A DNA stretch of 64,000 bases, taken from Mucilaginibacter galii (GTDB lineage Bacteria; Bacteroidota; Bacteroidia; Sphingobacteriales; Sphingobacteriaceae). Shown piece by piece: positions 19,301-28,045 of the stretch. The stretch lies in NCBI RefSeq assembly GCF_014635825.1, contig NZ_BMDO01000002.1, positions 1 to 64,000 on the forward strand, in the 5' to 3' direction. The position numbers were made by a program, and so were the translations under genes. Position 1 is the stretch's first letter. Each line of letters opens with the position of its first letter. The notes beneath the pieces were generated by a model. That model was not told the DNA's origin. It saw only the letters and a program-made list of their open reading frames with translations, and made no database searches.

Positions 19301-19459
19301 CTGTACCGTAGCACCAATAATGTTTTCTTTGGTTTGGCTGTCTATTATCCGGCCGGTAACCGGTTTAGTTTGTGCCTGGCTGCGTAGCGCCAAACAGCAC
19401 ATGAAAAGAAAACAGCCTATGGCTATCCTCCATTCCTTTTTAAGTGTAAAAATCATCAT
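16364..19459 (-). CDS. SusC/RagA-family TonB-linked outer-membrane transporter
   Basis: About 1031 aa. Signal peptide ending ALRSQAQ, then a carboxypeptidase-regulatory-like domain (VTGRIIDSQTKENIIGATVQVKGG), a TonB-box region, a plug domain (VVVVGYGTQRKVDLTGAVAVV ... IRGIGTIGDNNPLYVIDGVP ... KDAASAAIYGARAASGVVLV) and a 22-strand barrel ending in an aromatic residue (GINANF). It imports oligosaccharides with TonB energy, paired with the SusD protein. No N-terminal STN domain is seen, so it is not coupled to an anti-sigma factor. Two ATG codons (19459 and 19456) are possible starts. Transcription from the operator-bearing promoter at 19612-19643 would give a leader of about 140 nt. Confidence 0.95.
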   Translation of the reverse strand: MMIFTLKKEWRIAIGCFLFMCCLALRSQAQTKPVTGRIIDSQTKENIIGATVQVKGGTGGATTDVNGIFRINAPDGAILDIKYVGYDPVSIPADFSKEMTINLVASTTSLNDVVVVGYGTQRKVDLTGAVAVVKSSDIANLPVGGADQILQGKAAGVAVTQQTGAPGDAISVRIRGIGTIGDNNPLYVIDGVPTPNGINQISPNDIESISVLKDAASAAIYGARAASGVVLVTTKKGKTGTPKINVNAYTGVQTSQHLVKMANTQQYVVAYNTAAANDGRAAIPANIIGALPDVDWQREVLKPAPITNAQVSLSGGGENTTYIVSANYFKQNGLIKNSSFDRLNLRTAINSNISKIFTVGVNMNLGYSKNRQVGTSGDGFGDGNPGASVLRYALFRTPATPVYNANGQFVDIPTNPEFFGDGLNPVGFADNYDRNFNTYSLLGNVYLEINPIKNLKIRTDFGTNFRIVDYKQFFATWGIDRFLNSPNSLAQSNNNYFDYNWTNTATYNLTLAKKHVFTFLAGTEIIKSNSTSLGGSRTNYPNQSSEFQYLGNGLGIQQNGGGQTHWALSSLFARVNYTFSDKYLAAFNVRRDGSSRLDPSDRYGNFYGGSVGWRIDREEFLKNVKPISLLKLRAGLGSLGNQSIGDYDYATLVRQVNFYPFNGASNQGNSIVLLGNPMVKWETQTQADIGLDLGLFNNKLSFSADYYRKNTKGLLLPPQLPTSAGGVSSANVNSGGVRNEGFEFELSYRGSMNKFKYEVLGNFATIKNRVTSLAGGSPLVGGRIDNNYYATQTGVGQPIGSFFLLQQEGIFQNAQQVFTHAYQGPGIQPGDVMFKDISGPNGVPDGIIDFNDRSYVGSPIPKFTYGLTTNFSYSGFDVSLFFQGVNGNKIYNQINTDIEGFYRAFNITERIATQSWTGEGSTNEFPRLSWNGAVNNKQPSTRFLESGSYLRLKNVQAGYTFNSKLINRFKISNMRVFASVQNVFTVTKYTGIDPEIAVNNNSLGDGVRAVGIDFGTYPSARTITFGINANF

Positions 19460-19611
19460 AAGCAAATTTTAATGAAGTAAAGTGAATTATAGGGTTATTC
19501 AGATTAATAGTGATAAAGTTTATCCTGAATTGGTAAAAGGCGTTATTAAGTAACCCGCAGGTTGTCCTGATGAATTATAATAGGTAATCATATGTTGTAT
19601 AATTGGTAAGT

Positions 19612-19643
19612 CAAACCTATGAAAACTAAACGGTTTTAGCAAA
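19612..19643 (-). promoter_or_regulatory. Promoter of the SusC operon with embedded LacI-type operator
   Basis: On the minus strand: -33 TTTG (19643-19640), the 14-bp sequence CTAAAACCGTTTAG (19639-19626), six bases, then -7 TAGGTTTG (19619-19612). Spacer is 20 nt. Layout and operator match the ROK kinase promoter, with a single base difference in the 14-mer. A repressor bound here would cover the core promoter. The LacI-family gene begins right beside it. Confidence 0.75.
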
Positions 19644-19659
19644 ATGTAAAAAAAAAACT

Positions 19660-20685
19660 CTAAAGTTTTTTTGACGACGATTGCCTGATGATTAATTCGG
19701 GCTTCAAAATGATTTCAACAGGTGTAATTTGCTGATCGCCTTTGGCGTTAAGGTTCTTAAAAAGTGTTTCAATCAAGTGTTCCGAAAGTTCTTTCATGGG
19801 TTGCGCAACGGCACTGATAGGTGGATTAAAGACTTTAAAGAAAGCATGATCGTCAAAAGCAACTACACCTATTTGTTCTCCAATTACAAGCTGTTTTTGT
19901 TGAAGTGCTTCAAAGCCTCTTAATGCTAAATAATTGGTGGCAAAAAGTATAGCATCAATATTCTTGTTTTGTGTTAAGTAATCTATAATTTGTTGCACCA
20001 GTTTTTGGGGCTTTGCGCTAAACTCTACCTCAAGCAAATGCGGTATAAGTCCAGCGTCATCAATTGCTGCCTGGTAGCCTCTTAGCCGGTCGGCCATTTG
20101 TGTTTGCCCAGAATCCAGCGTTACAAAGGCAATATGCTTGTACTGTTGCTTTGCCAGGTGTTCTATGGCAGTTTTTGCACCATTATAGTTATCAATACCC
20201 ACATAATTTGTTTTCAATTGCGGGAAATAACGGTCAAATAACACTGTAGGCAGGCCCTCGCTTAACAAGGAACTCACTTCATGTTCAATATCTTTAGGTG
20301 GAGTAACAATATAGCCATCTACATTACGCCCCCTCAGCATTCTTATAAGCTCTATCGTTTTTTTGGTATTGTTCTCTGTGCTGCAATAAATTATTTTATA
20401 ACCTTTTTTATATGCTTTTTCTTCTATAAGGCGTGCTACACTCGCAAAAAAAACGTCTGCAATATCTTCTACCACCAAGCCTATAATTCTTGACTTACCT
20501 GTACGCAAACTTTGCCCAACGGTGTTAGGGTTATAATTCTTTTCTTTTACATAATCCAACACCCGCTGTGATAGCTTATCGCTAATACGCATCTCTTTTG
20601 CCTTACCGTTTAAAATGAATGATATTGTAGTAATTGAAATATTCAATTCCCGGGCAATATCATTCATAGAGATTTTTTTACTCAT
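19660..20685 (-). CDS. LacI-family transcriptional regulator of the sugar locus
   Basis: 341 aa. Residues 5-50 form the LacI helix-turn-helix and hinge (MNDIARELNISITTISFILN ... VLDYVKEKNYNPN), followed by a periplasmic-binding-protein-like sensor domain (about 60-335; GLVVEDIADVFFASVARLIEE, YVGIDNYNGAKTAIEHL, VAFDDHAFFKVFNPPISAVAQP). It probably represses the SusC and ROK promoters, both of which carry the same palindrome, until a sugar from the locus binds. A -7 element TATATTTG lies upstream on the minus strand (20725-20718); no matching operator is seen there, so autoregulation is not evident. Confidence 0.9.
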   Translation of the reverse strand: MSKKISMNDIARELNISITTISFILNGKAKEMRISDKLSQRVLDYVKEKNYNPNTVGQSLRTGKSRIIGLVVEDIADVFFASVARLIEEKAYKKGYKIIYCSTENNTKKTIELIRMLRGRNVDGYIVTPPKDIEHEVSSLLSEGLPTVLFDRYFPQLKTNYVGIDNYNGAKTAIEHLAKQQYKHIAFVTLDSGQTQMADRLRGYQAAIDDAGLIPHLLEVEFSAKPQKLVQQIIDYLTQNKNIDAILFATNYLALRGFEALQQKQLVIGEQIGVVAFDDHAFFKVFNPPISAVAQPMKELSEHLIETLFKNLNAKGDQQITPVEIILKPELIIRQSSSKKL

Positions 20686-21059
20686 ATTGGCTTATTAAGT
20701 AGATTTGTTATAGGCCTCAAATATACTTTGTTTAATGTTGTTTTTATGACAGTATGAATACGGTGTGTTTTATGTTTTAAACAACAAAAAGCCTGTCAGT
20801 ATCTAATATGACTCTCTTAATTGGTAAACCTGATATGACTCGGAATCAGGAGATAGCCCTTTTATAAAATTCAATGTTTTGAGTGTAGACAGGCAAAGTG
20901 GAAAAACATAAATAGCACCTTCCTTTTAAAAAGCAGGCTGGTTAATTTGGTACAATAATTCATCCCTGCGAAATTATGGGATATACAGTAGCTTTCAGGA
21001 GCCGAGCGCTGTCCTCTACGTATAAAGCGGTAGAGTTGTATTGAGCATTGAGTAGCAAA
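20686..21059. other. Intergenic region upstream of lacI gene
   Basis: 374 bp. It holds the -7 box TATATTTG (minus strand, 20725-20718) of the LacI gene. A small hairpin (CCTGAT...ATCAGG, about 20829-20850) is also present. No gene is supported here. Confidence 0.45.
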
Positions 21060-21470
21060 TCATTCAAACTCCCCCTCTCCCTCCCGAGGGAGGGAGAAAA
21101 CTTGCTTTTCTCTATCTTTAATATCTGACAGACCATAACCCATGCCAACGCCTGCTGCGTAGGCCAGCAAATCGCTCCATAGAAAGCCCTGCCCTAAAAT
21201 GAGCCTGCCGGGTAGTGTGCGGCGAAAACTGTTGATCCACGGTGCCTGGTATAGCTGGCTAAACTCAATAGCAAAGCAAAACAGCAGGCTTATAAGTGCT
21301 ACTTGTTTTAATGGAGACGTAATCAATATGGCTCTTACAAGCAGGTAAACCATCAGTGCCCACAGCACATCACCTACCCATTGAGGAATAGCCGGTATCT
21401 GGCGCGACAGTAACCCTAAGGCAATTACTACAAATACGGCAATAAGGTATGGCAGGCGGGCTTTGAACAT
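21060..21470 (-). CDS. DUF2809 small membrane protein
   Basis: 136 aa with four hydrophobic segments; inner membrane. The sequence IAVFVVIALGLLSRQIP, FAIEFSQLYQAPWIN and GFLWSDLLAYAAGV matches DUF2809, a family of unknown function. The last residues (SLPREGEGEFE) are not family sequence: they are encoded by an intergenic CCCTCC/GGAGGG repeat that reaches into the reading frame, so the native C-terminus probably ended near LSDIKD. It stands alone, divergent from aspS. Confidence 0.82.
   Translation of the reverse strand: MFKARLPYLIAVFVVIALGLLSRQIPAIPQWVGDVLWALMVYLLVRAILITSPLKQVALISLLFCFAIEFSQLYQAPWINSFRRTLPGRLILGQGFLWSDLLAYAAGVGMGYGLSDIKDREKQVFSLPREGEGEFE
21066..21095. repeat. CCCTCC/GGAGGG repeat inside the 3' end of the DUF2809 gene
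   Basis: CTCCCTCCCGAGGGAGGGAG and flanks form a short inverted repeat of the family also found at 31960, 34630, 38250, 46750, 46850 and 50615. Here it is translated as the last residues of the DUF2809 protein. Confidence 0.75.
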
Positions 21471-21654
21471 GCTTATAGTTGTTGGGTTAATTAGTTGCTA
21501 CTTGTCTTTAAGTACAGAAACCTGCACCAAGATAGAAATTCTGTCAATTCTTTAATCCTGTCAATTCCGGTTCATGACTTTATGCATTAGGCTTACTACC
21601 TGCCCCTAAAACTAATCTAAACGCAAAAAAATACCAAATCCGAATTCAAAAAAC

Positions 21655-21662
21655 TACTTTTG
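21655..21662 (+). promoter_or_regulatory. -7 promoter element of aspS
   Basis: TACTTTTG fits TAnnTTTG and lies 22 bp before the aspS start. No clear -33 element is seen at the expected distance. Confidence 0.5.
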
Positions 21663-21684
21663 CAAACTTTATATACTTGGTATT

Positions 21685-23430
21685 ATGCTTAGAACTCATA
21701 CTTGTGGCGAATTAAATATCAGCCATTTAGGCCAAACCGTAACGTTATGCGGCTGGGTACAAAAATCGCGCGATTTGGGCGGAACCACGTTTATTGACGT
21801 GCGCGACCGCTATGGTTTAACACAATTGGTACTTAATACCGATACCGACGCCACGCTGCGCGAAGCCGGCCGCAACCTGGGCCGCGAGTTTGTAATTAAG
21901 GTAACGGGCAAGGTGTTAGAGCGTTCTAACAAGAACACTAAAATTCCTACCGGCGAGGTAGAAATAGCCGTCGAGGCTTTAACTATATTGAACGAAGCTA
22001 AAATACCTCCTTTCCTGATTGAGGATGAAACCGATGGCGGCGAGGAACTGCGTGCCAAATACCGTTACCTCGATCTGCGTCGTAATCCTATCCGCAACAA
22101 CCTCATTATGCGTTCTAAAATAGCGCAGGAGATCCGTAAATATTTAGATGCCCAGAATTTTATTGAGGTAGAAACCCCGGTGCTTATAAAATCGACCCCA
22201 GAGGGTGCACGCGATTTTGTGGTGCCAAGCCGCATGAACCCGGGCGAATTTTACGCGCTGCCACAATCGCCACAAACTTTTAAGCAACTGCTGATGGTGA
22301 GCGGTTTCGACCGTTATTTCCAGATCGTTAAATGTTTCCGTGATGAAGATTTGCGTGCCGACCGCCAGCCGGAGTTTACGCAAATAGACTGCGAAATGTC
22401 GTTCATTGAGCAGGAAGATATCCTGAACATTTTCGAGGGCATGGCCCGCCACTTATTCAACACCGTAAAAGGTATTGAACTGGGCGATTTCCCACGTATG
22501 GATTATGCCGATGCCATGCGCCTGTACGGTTCTGATAAACCAGATATCCGTTTCGGGATGGAGTTTGTTGAACTGAACGACCTGGTTAAAGGCAAGAACT
22601 TTGGTGTGTTTGATAACGCTGAGCTGGTTATTGGCATTAACGCCAAAGGCAGCGCCGGCTATACCCGCAAACAGTTAGATGAACTGACCGAGTGGTTAAA
22701 ACGTCCGCAAATTGGCGCTACCGGTTTAATTTATATGCGCCATAATGATGATGGCACCTTAAAATCATCGGTTGATAAGTTTTACAACGAAGAAGAGCTT
22801 CAAAAGTGGTCGGCTGCATTTGATACCAAGCCAGGCGATTTAATATTGATCCTGGCCGGACAAACCGACAAGGTGCGCAAGCAAATGAACGAGTTGCGCC
22901 TGGAAATGGGCACCCGCCTGGGCCTGCGCAGTAAAGATAAGTTTGCTCCGCTTTGGGTGGTAGATTTTCCACTCTTGGAGTTTGATGAAGAAAGCAACCG
23001 CTGGCATGCCATGCACCACCCTTTTACTTCGCCAAAACCCGAGGATATTGCCAAACTGGATACCGAGCCGGGCAGCGTACGCGCCAATGCTTACGATATG
23101 GTCATTAACGGTATCGAAGTAGGCGGTGGTTCTATCCGTATCCACGACCGTGAGGTGCAATCGTTGATGTTCAAACATTTGGGCTTTAGTCCGGAGGAAG
23201 CGCAAAAACAATTTGGCTTCTTATTAGATGCCTTTGAATTTGGTGCACCACCACATGGCGGTATTGCCTTAGGCTTCGACAGGTTGTGCTCTATTTTTGC
23301 CGGACTGGATTCAATCCGCGACGTGATCGCCTTCCCTAAAAATAACTCAGGTCGCGATGTCATGATCGATTCGCCATCTACCATCGCCGATGCACAGATG
23401 AAGGAATTAAATATAAAAACAACCGTATAA
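21685..23430 (+). CDS. aspS: Aspartate-tRNA ligase
   Basis: 581 aa, the bacterial-type length. Order of domains: OB-fold anticodon-binding domain (1-105, [19 protein letters not shown]), class II catalytic core with motif 2 [18 protein letters not shown] and motif 3 GIALGFDRL, and the bacterial GAD insertion (about 290-420) between them. It charges tRNA-Asp with aspartate in the cytoplasm. Whether it also charges tRNA-Asn cannot be settled by eye. Its stop lies 11 bp before the FKBP gene, so the two are probably co-transcribed. Confidence 0.97.
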   Translation: MLRTHTCGELNISHLGQTVTLCGWVQKSRDLGGTTFIDVRDRYGLTQLVLNTDTDATLREAGRNLGREFVIKVTGKVLERSNKNTKIPTGEVEIAVEALTILNEAKIPPFLIEDETDGGEELRAKYRYLDLRRNPIRNNLIMRSKIAQEIRKYLDAQNFIEVETPVLIKSTPEGARDFVVPSRMNPGEFYALPQSPQTFKQLLMVSGFDRYFQIVKCFRDEDLRADRQPEFTQIDCEMSFIEQEDILNIFEGMARHLFNTVKGIELGDFPRMDYADAMRLYGSDKPDIRFGMEFVELNDLVKGKNFGVFDNAELVIGINAKGSAGYTRKQLDELTEWLKRPQIGATGLIYMRHNDDGTLKSSVDKFYNEEELQKWSAAFDTKPGDLILILAGQTDKVRKQMNELRLEMGTRLGLRSKDKFAPLWVVDFPLLEFDEESNRWHAMHHPFTSPKPEDIAKLDTEPGSVRANAYDMVINGIEVGGGSIRIHDREVQSLMFKHLGFSPEEAQKQFGFLLDAFEFGAPPHGGIALGFDRLCSIFAGLDSIRDVIAFPKNNSGRDVMIDSPSTIADAQMKELNIKTTV

Positions 23431-23441
23431 TTCGTATAAAT

Positions 23442-23903
23442 ATGAAGAAATTACTAATGATATGCGGTTTTTTAGTGCTGGTAGCGTCGGCCTGTAAGAA
23501 AGATTCGTCGGACGATTACCCTGCACAGCAAGCCATTGTAGATGACACCCAAATACAGGCTTACATTGCCGCCAATAAAATAGTGGCTACTAAAGACCCA
23601 TCGGGCGTATACTATTCTGTGCTTACACCCGGAACCGGGGCTTACCCAACCGTAAACTCTACGCTAACGGTTAATTACAGGGGAGAGTTTATCAACGGCA
23701 ACGTGTTCGATAGCGGCAACCTCAGCAATTTTAACCTGAATGGCGTTATCAAAGGCTGGTATTACGGTGTTCCGCACATTAACACTGGCGGTCGTATACT
23801 GCTTATGATACCTTCTGGATTAGCCTACGGCCAACAGGGTCAGGGTACCATACCAGCCAATACTGTACTTGTATTTACCATCGATCTGCTTAGCTTTAAG
23901 TAG
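23442..23903 (+). CDS. FKBP-type peptidyl-prolyl isomerase lipoprotein
   Basis: 153 aa. Lipoprotein signal with lipobox VASAC (Cys18), then a linker and an FKBP domain (about 60-153). Typical features are TVNYRGEFINGNVFDS, the GWYYG segment and LMIPSGLAYGQQGQGTIPANTVLVFTIDLLSF. It should assist folding of exported proteins in the periplasm. It follows aspS closely and is ended by a strong terminator. Confidence 0.92.
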   Translation: MKKLLMICGFLVLVASACKKDSSDDYPAQQAIVDDTQIQAYIAANKIVATKDPSGVYYSVLTPGTGAYPTVNSTLTVNYRGEFINGNVFDSGNLSNFNLNGVIKGWYYGVPHINTGGRILLMIPSGLAYGQQGQGTIPANTVLVFTIDLLSFK

Positions 23904-23932
23904 TAACAACATCTTTATAAAGTATCAAATGG

Positions 23933-23982
23933 CACCCGCCCTAAACAGAGCTTACTGGCTTTGTTTAGGGGCGGGTGTTTTT
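23933..23982 (+). terminator. Terminator after the FKBP gene
   Basis: CACCCGCC-CTAAACA pairs with TGTTTAG-GGGCGGGTG across a 15-base loop and is followed by TTTTT. This ends the aspS-FKBP transcript. Confidence 0.88.
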
Positions 23983-24058
23983 ATGACAGGGTGATTTTAA
24001 TTCCACTTGTTTATCAACTGGTTATGTTAAATTCGCATACATCATCAATTAAAAAGAA

Positions 24059-24556
24059 ATGGTACAACTGCGTAATATAAATACGGTTAGTCCTGTGGAG
24101 ATTCAGCAATTGGCTAACAATTATGCTGTTAAAAAGAACTTGCGCGATTTCTTTCCTTTTCCGTATGCTGTTGAAGATGCCGTAAGCTTTGTTGAATCAG
24201 CAGTAACGGGCTCCATGGGTCATGTATTTGCGCTCTACCTCGAAGAGACTTTTATTGGCATTGGTAGTTTGATTCCGAAGATGTATGAACACCGTATCAA
24301 TGCCGAAATTGGCTACTGGATAGGAGAACCGTACTGGGGAAAAGGATATGCCACAGCAGCGGTTAAACAACTGACCCGGTTTGCATTTGAGGAACTTGGT
24401 CTTCTCCGCATATATGCAGGCGTATATGACTACAATAACGCCTCTATGCGGGTATTGGAAAAAGCCGGCTTTCAAAAGGAAGCAATAATGCACTCTTCCG
24501 TTATCAAGGAAGGTAAACTTCATGATGAACATGTATACAGCATCAGGAAAGTATAA
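24059..24556 (+). CDS. GNAT-family N-acetyltransferase (RimJ/RimL-like)
   Basis: 165 aa, cytoplasmic. The GNAT core shows AEIGYWIGEPYWGKGYATAAV, which is the acetyl-CoA-binding motif A, and a C-terminal ASMRVLEKAGFQKEAIM typical of the RimJ/RimL/SpeG branch. The acetyl acceptor is not predictable. It is a single gene between two terminated units. Confidence 0.88.
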   Translation: MVQLRNINTVSPVEIQQLANNYAVKKNLRDFFPFPYAVEDAVSFVESAVTGSMGHVFALYLEETFIGIGSLIPKMYEHRINAEIGYWIGEPYWGKGYATAAVKQLTRFAFEELGLLRIYAGVYDYNNASMRVLEKAGFQKEAIMHSSVIKEGKLHDEHVYSIRKV

Positions 24557-24625
24557 AAAGCAACACAGGCAATAATGTAATTTCAAGCTTTGGCATTACC
24601 GCTTAATTATTCCCCCAAAAATCCG

Positions 24626-24633
24626 TATTTTTG
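24626..24633 (+). promoter_or_regulatory. -7 promoter element of ileS
   Basis: TATTTTTG fits TAnnTTTG and lies 28 bp before the ileS ATG at 24662. It also overlaps the spot where a farther in-frame TTG (24647) would need its ribosome-binding region, supporting the 24662 start. Confidence 0.5.
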
Positions 24634-24661
24634 CACCTCTTAATTTTTGTGGAAAACACTG

Positions 24662-27600
24662 ATGTACAAGGAATATAAACAGCTCAATTTATCGCAGATA
24701 GGCAAAGACGTACTGGAGTTTTGGAAAGAAAACAGCATTTTCGAAAAAAGCATCAGCAGTCGCCCGGCCAGTAACCCTTATACTTTTTACGAAGGACCGC
24801 CATCGGCCAATGGTATGCCCGGCATTCACCACGTAATGGCGCGTTCGGTTAAAGATATTTTTTGCCGTTATAAAACGCTAAAGGGTTACCAGGTTAAGCG
24901 TAAAGGCGGCTGGGATACCCACGGCTTGCCAATTGAACTGGCGGTCGAAAAATCTTTAGGCATCACTAAAGACGATATTGGCAAAAAGATTTCCATTGAA
25001 GACTACAACGCTGCCTGCCGTAAGGAGGTTATGCGCTATACCGACATCTGGAACGACCTTACCCTGAAAATGGGCTACTGGGTTGATTTAGAGAACCCGT
25101 ACGTAACTTACGAAAACGAGTATATTGAGACCCTATGGTGGATCCTGAAACAACTGCACGATAAAGACCTGCTGTACAAAGGCTATACGGTGCAGCCTTA
25201 TTCACCAAAATCGGGCACGGGCTTAAGCTCGCACGAATTGAACCAGCCGGGTACCTATAAAATGGTGAAAGATACCACCATTACCGCCCAGTTTAAGGTA
25301 AAGCGCGATCAGGATTCTGAATTTTTGTTCAACGGTATAAATACCGATGTATTTATCCTGGCCTGGACCACAACCCCTTGGACTTTACCATCAAACTGCG
25401 CCCTGGCAGTAGGTGAAAACATTAATTACGCACAAATTAACACCTTTAACCCTTACACCTACAAACCTGTAAGCGTAGTATTAGCCAAAGATTTAATAGG
25501 CAAATACTTTAAAGCCGATGGTGAAAATGCATCGTTCGATGATTATAAAGACGGTGATAAAATAATACCCTGGAAAATACAGGCCGAAGTTAAAGGCGCA
25601 CAGCTTTTAGGCCTGCACTACTACCAGCTGATGCCTTATGTAACCAATGAGGACCTTGAGAAAAACGCTTTCCGCGTTATCCCGGCCGATTTTGTGACCA
25701 CCGATGATGGTACCGGCATTGTACACACCGCCTCAGTTTTTGGTGCGGATGACTTTAGAGCCTGTAAGGAAAACAACGTTCCCTCAGTAATGGTGTTGGA
25801 TGAAACAGGCAAGGAAGTGCCACTGGTAAACAAGCAAGGCCGCTTTGTAGATGAAGTGACCGATTTTGCCGGCCGCTACGTTAAAGAAGAATACTACAGC
25901 GATGCCGAACGTGCCGCCCCTGATTTCCGCGCTACCGATGTGCAGATAGCCATCATGCTGAAAGAAGAGAACAAGGCGTTCGACGTTAAAAAATACGAGC
26001 ACAGCTACCCGCACTCCTGGCGCTCTGATGAACCTATTTTATACTACCCCTTAGATAGCTGGTTTATCCGTACCACGGCGGTTAAAGAAAAGCTGATAGC
26101 CCTCAATAAAACCATTAACTGGAAACCCGAAAGTACTGGTACCGGCCGTTTTGGTAATTGGCTGGAAAACTTGGTAGACTGGAACTTGTCGCGCTCACGC
26201 TACTGGGGTACGCCGTTGCCTATCTGGCGCGAAGAGAACGGTGCCGAAGAAATTTGCATTGGCTCTATTGCCCAACTGGAGCAAGAGATAGATAGATCTA
26301 TTAAAGCCGGCTTTATGCCCGAGGGCTTTAAGCTAAACGATCTGCATCGCCCATATGTGGATGATGTAATCCTGGTATCTTCTACCGGCAACAAAATGCT
26401 GCGTGAGCCTGATCTGATCGATGTTTGGTTCGATTCGGGTGCTATGCCTTATGCACAATGGCATTTTCCGTTTGAGAATAAAGAAGAATTTGGCAAAGCC
26501 TATCCGGCCGATTTTATTGCCGAAGGTGTTGATCAAACCCGTGGCTGGTTCTTTACCCTGCATGCTATAGCGGTAATGCTGAGCGAAGCCAGCGACGAGA
26601 TCAAAGCCGTAAACGCTTCCATTGGCAACCAAGGTATCGCCTTTAAAAACGTAATATCTAATGGACTGGTGCTGGATAAGAACGGCAACAAGATGTCTAA
26701 ACGTTTAGGCAACGGCGTTGATCCTTTTGCTACTATTGAGCAATACGGTGCCGATGCCGCCCGTTGGTATATGATCAGCAATGCATCCCCTTGGGATAAC
26801 CTTAAATTTAACCTGGAAGGATTAGACGAAGTACGCCGTAAGTTTTTCGGTACGCTGTATAACACCTATTCGTTTTTTGCCCTGTATGCCAATATTGATG
26901 GTTTCAATTACAGCGAGCCGGAAGTTGAGTTAAGTCAGCGCCCCGAAATTGACCGTTGGATATTGTCGTTATTGAACACCTTAACGCAGGAGGTTGACGG
27001 CTACTTTGCCGAGTTTGAACCTACCAAGGCTGCCCGTGCCATTCAGGATTATGTGGATGCGCATTTGAGCAACTGGTATGTACGTTTAAGCCGTCGCCGT
27101 TTCTGGAAATCAGATAATTCGGCCGACAAAATTTCAGCTTACCAAACGTTATATACTTGTTTGGTGACGATCTCTAAATTGATGTCGCCTATTGCACCGT
27201 TCTTTGCCGAGCGTTTGTTTAACGATTTAAATACTGCTACCGGTAAAGAAGAATTTGCATCTGTTCACTTGGCCGATTTCCCTGTTTACCATGCCGAACT
27301 GGTAGATAAGCAACTGGAAGAACGGATGCAATTAGCGCAAGATATTTCGTCGTTAACGTTATCGCTCCGTAAAAAAGTGGGCATCAATGTGCGCCAGCCG
27401 TTGAGCAAGATCTTATTACCTATCCTCAATAAAGATTTTGAGCAGCATGTAGAGCAGGTCAAAGAGTTGATCCTTTCTGAAACCAACATCAAGGCTATTG
27501 AGTACATTACCGATACTGCCGGCTTCATCAAACGCAAGATCAAACCTAACTTTAAAGCCCTGGGCCAAAAAGTGGGTAAGGATATGAAAGCGGTGGCCGA

Positions 27601-28045
27601 AGTAATCAACAACTTCAGCCAGGAAGATATAGCCAAGCTGGAAGCAGATGGTCAGATCTCGATACTTGATACTAAATACTCGATACTACCATCTGAAGTA
27701 GAAATTATTGCCGAAGATGTTCCGGGTTGGCAGGTTGCAAACCTGGGCAAACTAACCGTGGCTTTAGATGTTACCCTTACCAAAGAATTGGAGCAGGAAG
27801 GTACATCGCGCGAGTTGATTAACCGGATCCAAAATTTGCGTAAGGAGAATGGCTTTGAGGTTACCGATAAGATCAATGTAAGCATCAGCGATCAGCCGGT
27901 TATCCGCCAAGCGGTTGAAAGCAATTTATCCTATATTTGCGCCGAAATTTTAGCGGTTGATATTCAGTTGGATAGCACACCATTTGACGGTACAACTGTA
28001 GTGATCAACGGAATTGAAATACAAATATCTATCAATAAAATATAA
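24662..28045 (+). CDS. ileS: Isoleucine-tRNA ligase
   Basis: 1127 aa, class I synthetase of the long Bacteroidota type. The HIGH signature is PGIHH in GPPSANGMPGIHHVMARSVK; the KMSKS signature is KMSKRLGN. An editing (CP1) domain lies between (GLSSHE, TTDDGTGIVHTAS), and a C-terminal anticodon-binding domain begins near DRWILSLLNTL. The KMSKRLGN form is characteristic of the eukaryote-like IleRS group, whose members are often less sensitive to mupirocin; that consequence is inference. Start at ATG 24662, not the upstream TTG. Its stop codon overlaps the next ATG by one base (TAATG). Confidence 0.96.
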   Translation: MYKEYKQLNLSQIGKDVLEFWKENSIFEKSISSRPASNPYTFYEGPPSANGMPGIHHVMARSVKDIFCRYKTLKGYQVKRKGGWDTHGLPIELAVEKSLGITKDDIGKKISIEDYNAACRKEVMRYTDIWNDLTLKMGYWVDLENPYVTYENEYIETLWWILKQLHDKDLLYKGYTVQPYSPKSGTGLSSHELNQPGTYKMVKDTTITAQFKVKRDQDSEFLFNGINTDVFILAWTTTPWTLPSNCALAVGENINYAQINTFNPYTYKPVSVVLAKDLIGKYFKADGENASFDDYKDGDKIIPWKIQAEVKGAQLLGLHYYQLMPYVTNEDLEKNAFRVIPADFVTTDDGTGIVHTASVFGADDFRACKENNVPSVMVLDETGKEVPLVNKQGRFVDEVTDFAGRYVKEEYYSDAERAAPDFRATDVQIAIMLKEENKAFDVKKYEHSYPHSWRSDEPILYYPLDSWFIRTTAVKEKLIALNKTINWKPESTGTGRFGNWLENLVDWNLSRSRYWGTPLPIWREENGAEEICIGSIAQLEQEIDRSIKAGFMPEGFKLNDLHRPYVDDVILVSSTGNKMLREPDLIDVWFDSGAMPYAQWHFPFENKEEFGKAYPADFIAEGVDQTRGWFFTLHAIAVMLSEASDEIKAVNASIGNQGIAFKNVISNGLVLDKNGNKMSKRLGNGVDPFATIEQYGADAARWYMISNASPWDNLKFNLEGLDEVRRKFFGTLYNTYSFFALYANIDGFNYSEPEVELSQRPEIDRWILSLLNTLTQEVDGYFAEFEPTKAARAIQDYVDAHLSNWYVRLSRRRFWKSDNSADKISAYQTLYTCLVTISKLMSPIAPFFAERLFNDLNTATGKEEFASVHLADFPVYHAELVDKQLEERMQLAQDISSLTLSLRKKVGINVRQPLSKILLPILNKDFEQHVEQVKELILSETNIKAIEYITDTAGFIKRKIKPNFKALGQKVGKDMKAVAEVINNFSQEDIAKLEADGQISILDTKYSILPSEVEIIAEDVPGWQVANLGKLTVALDVTLTKELEQEGTSRELINRIQNLRKENGFEVTDKINVSISDQPVIRQAVESNLSYICAEILAVDIQLDSTPFDGTTVVINGIEIQISINKI

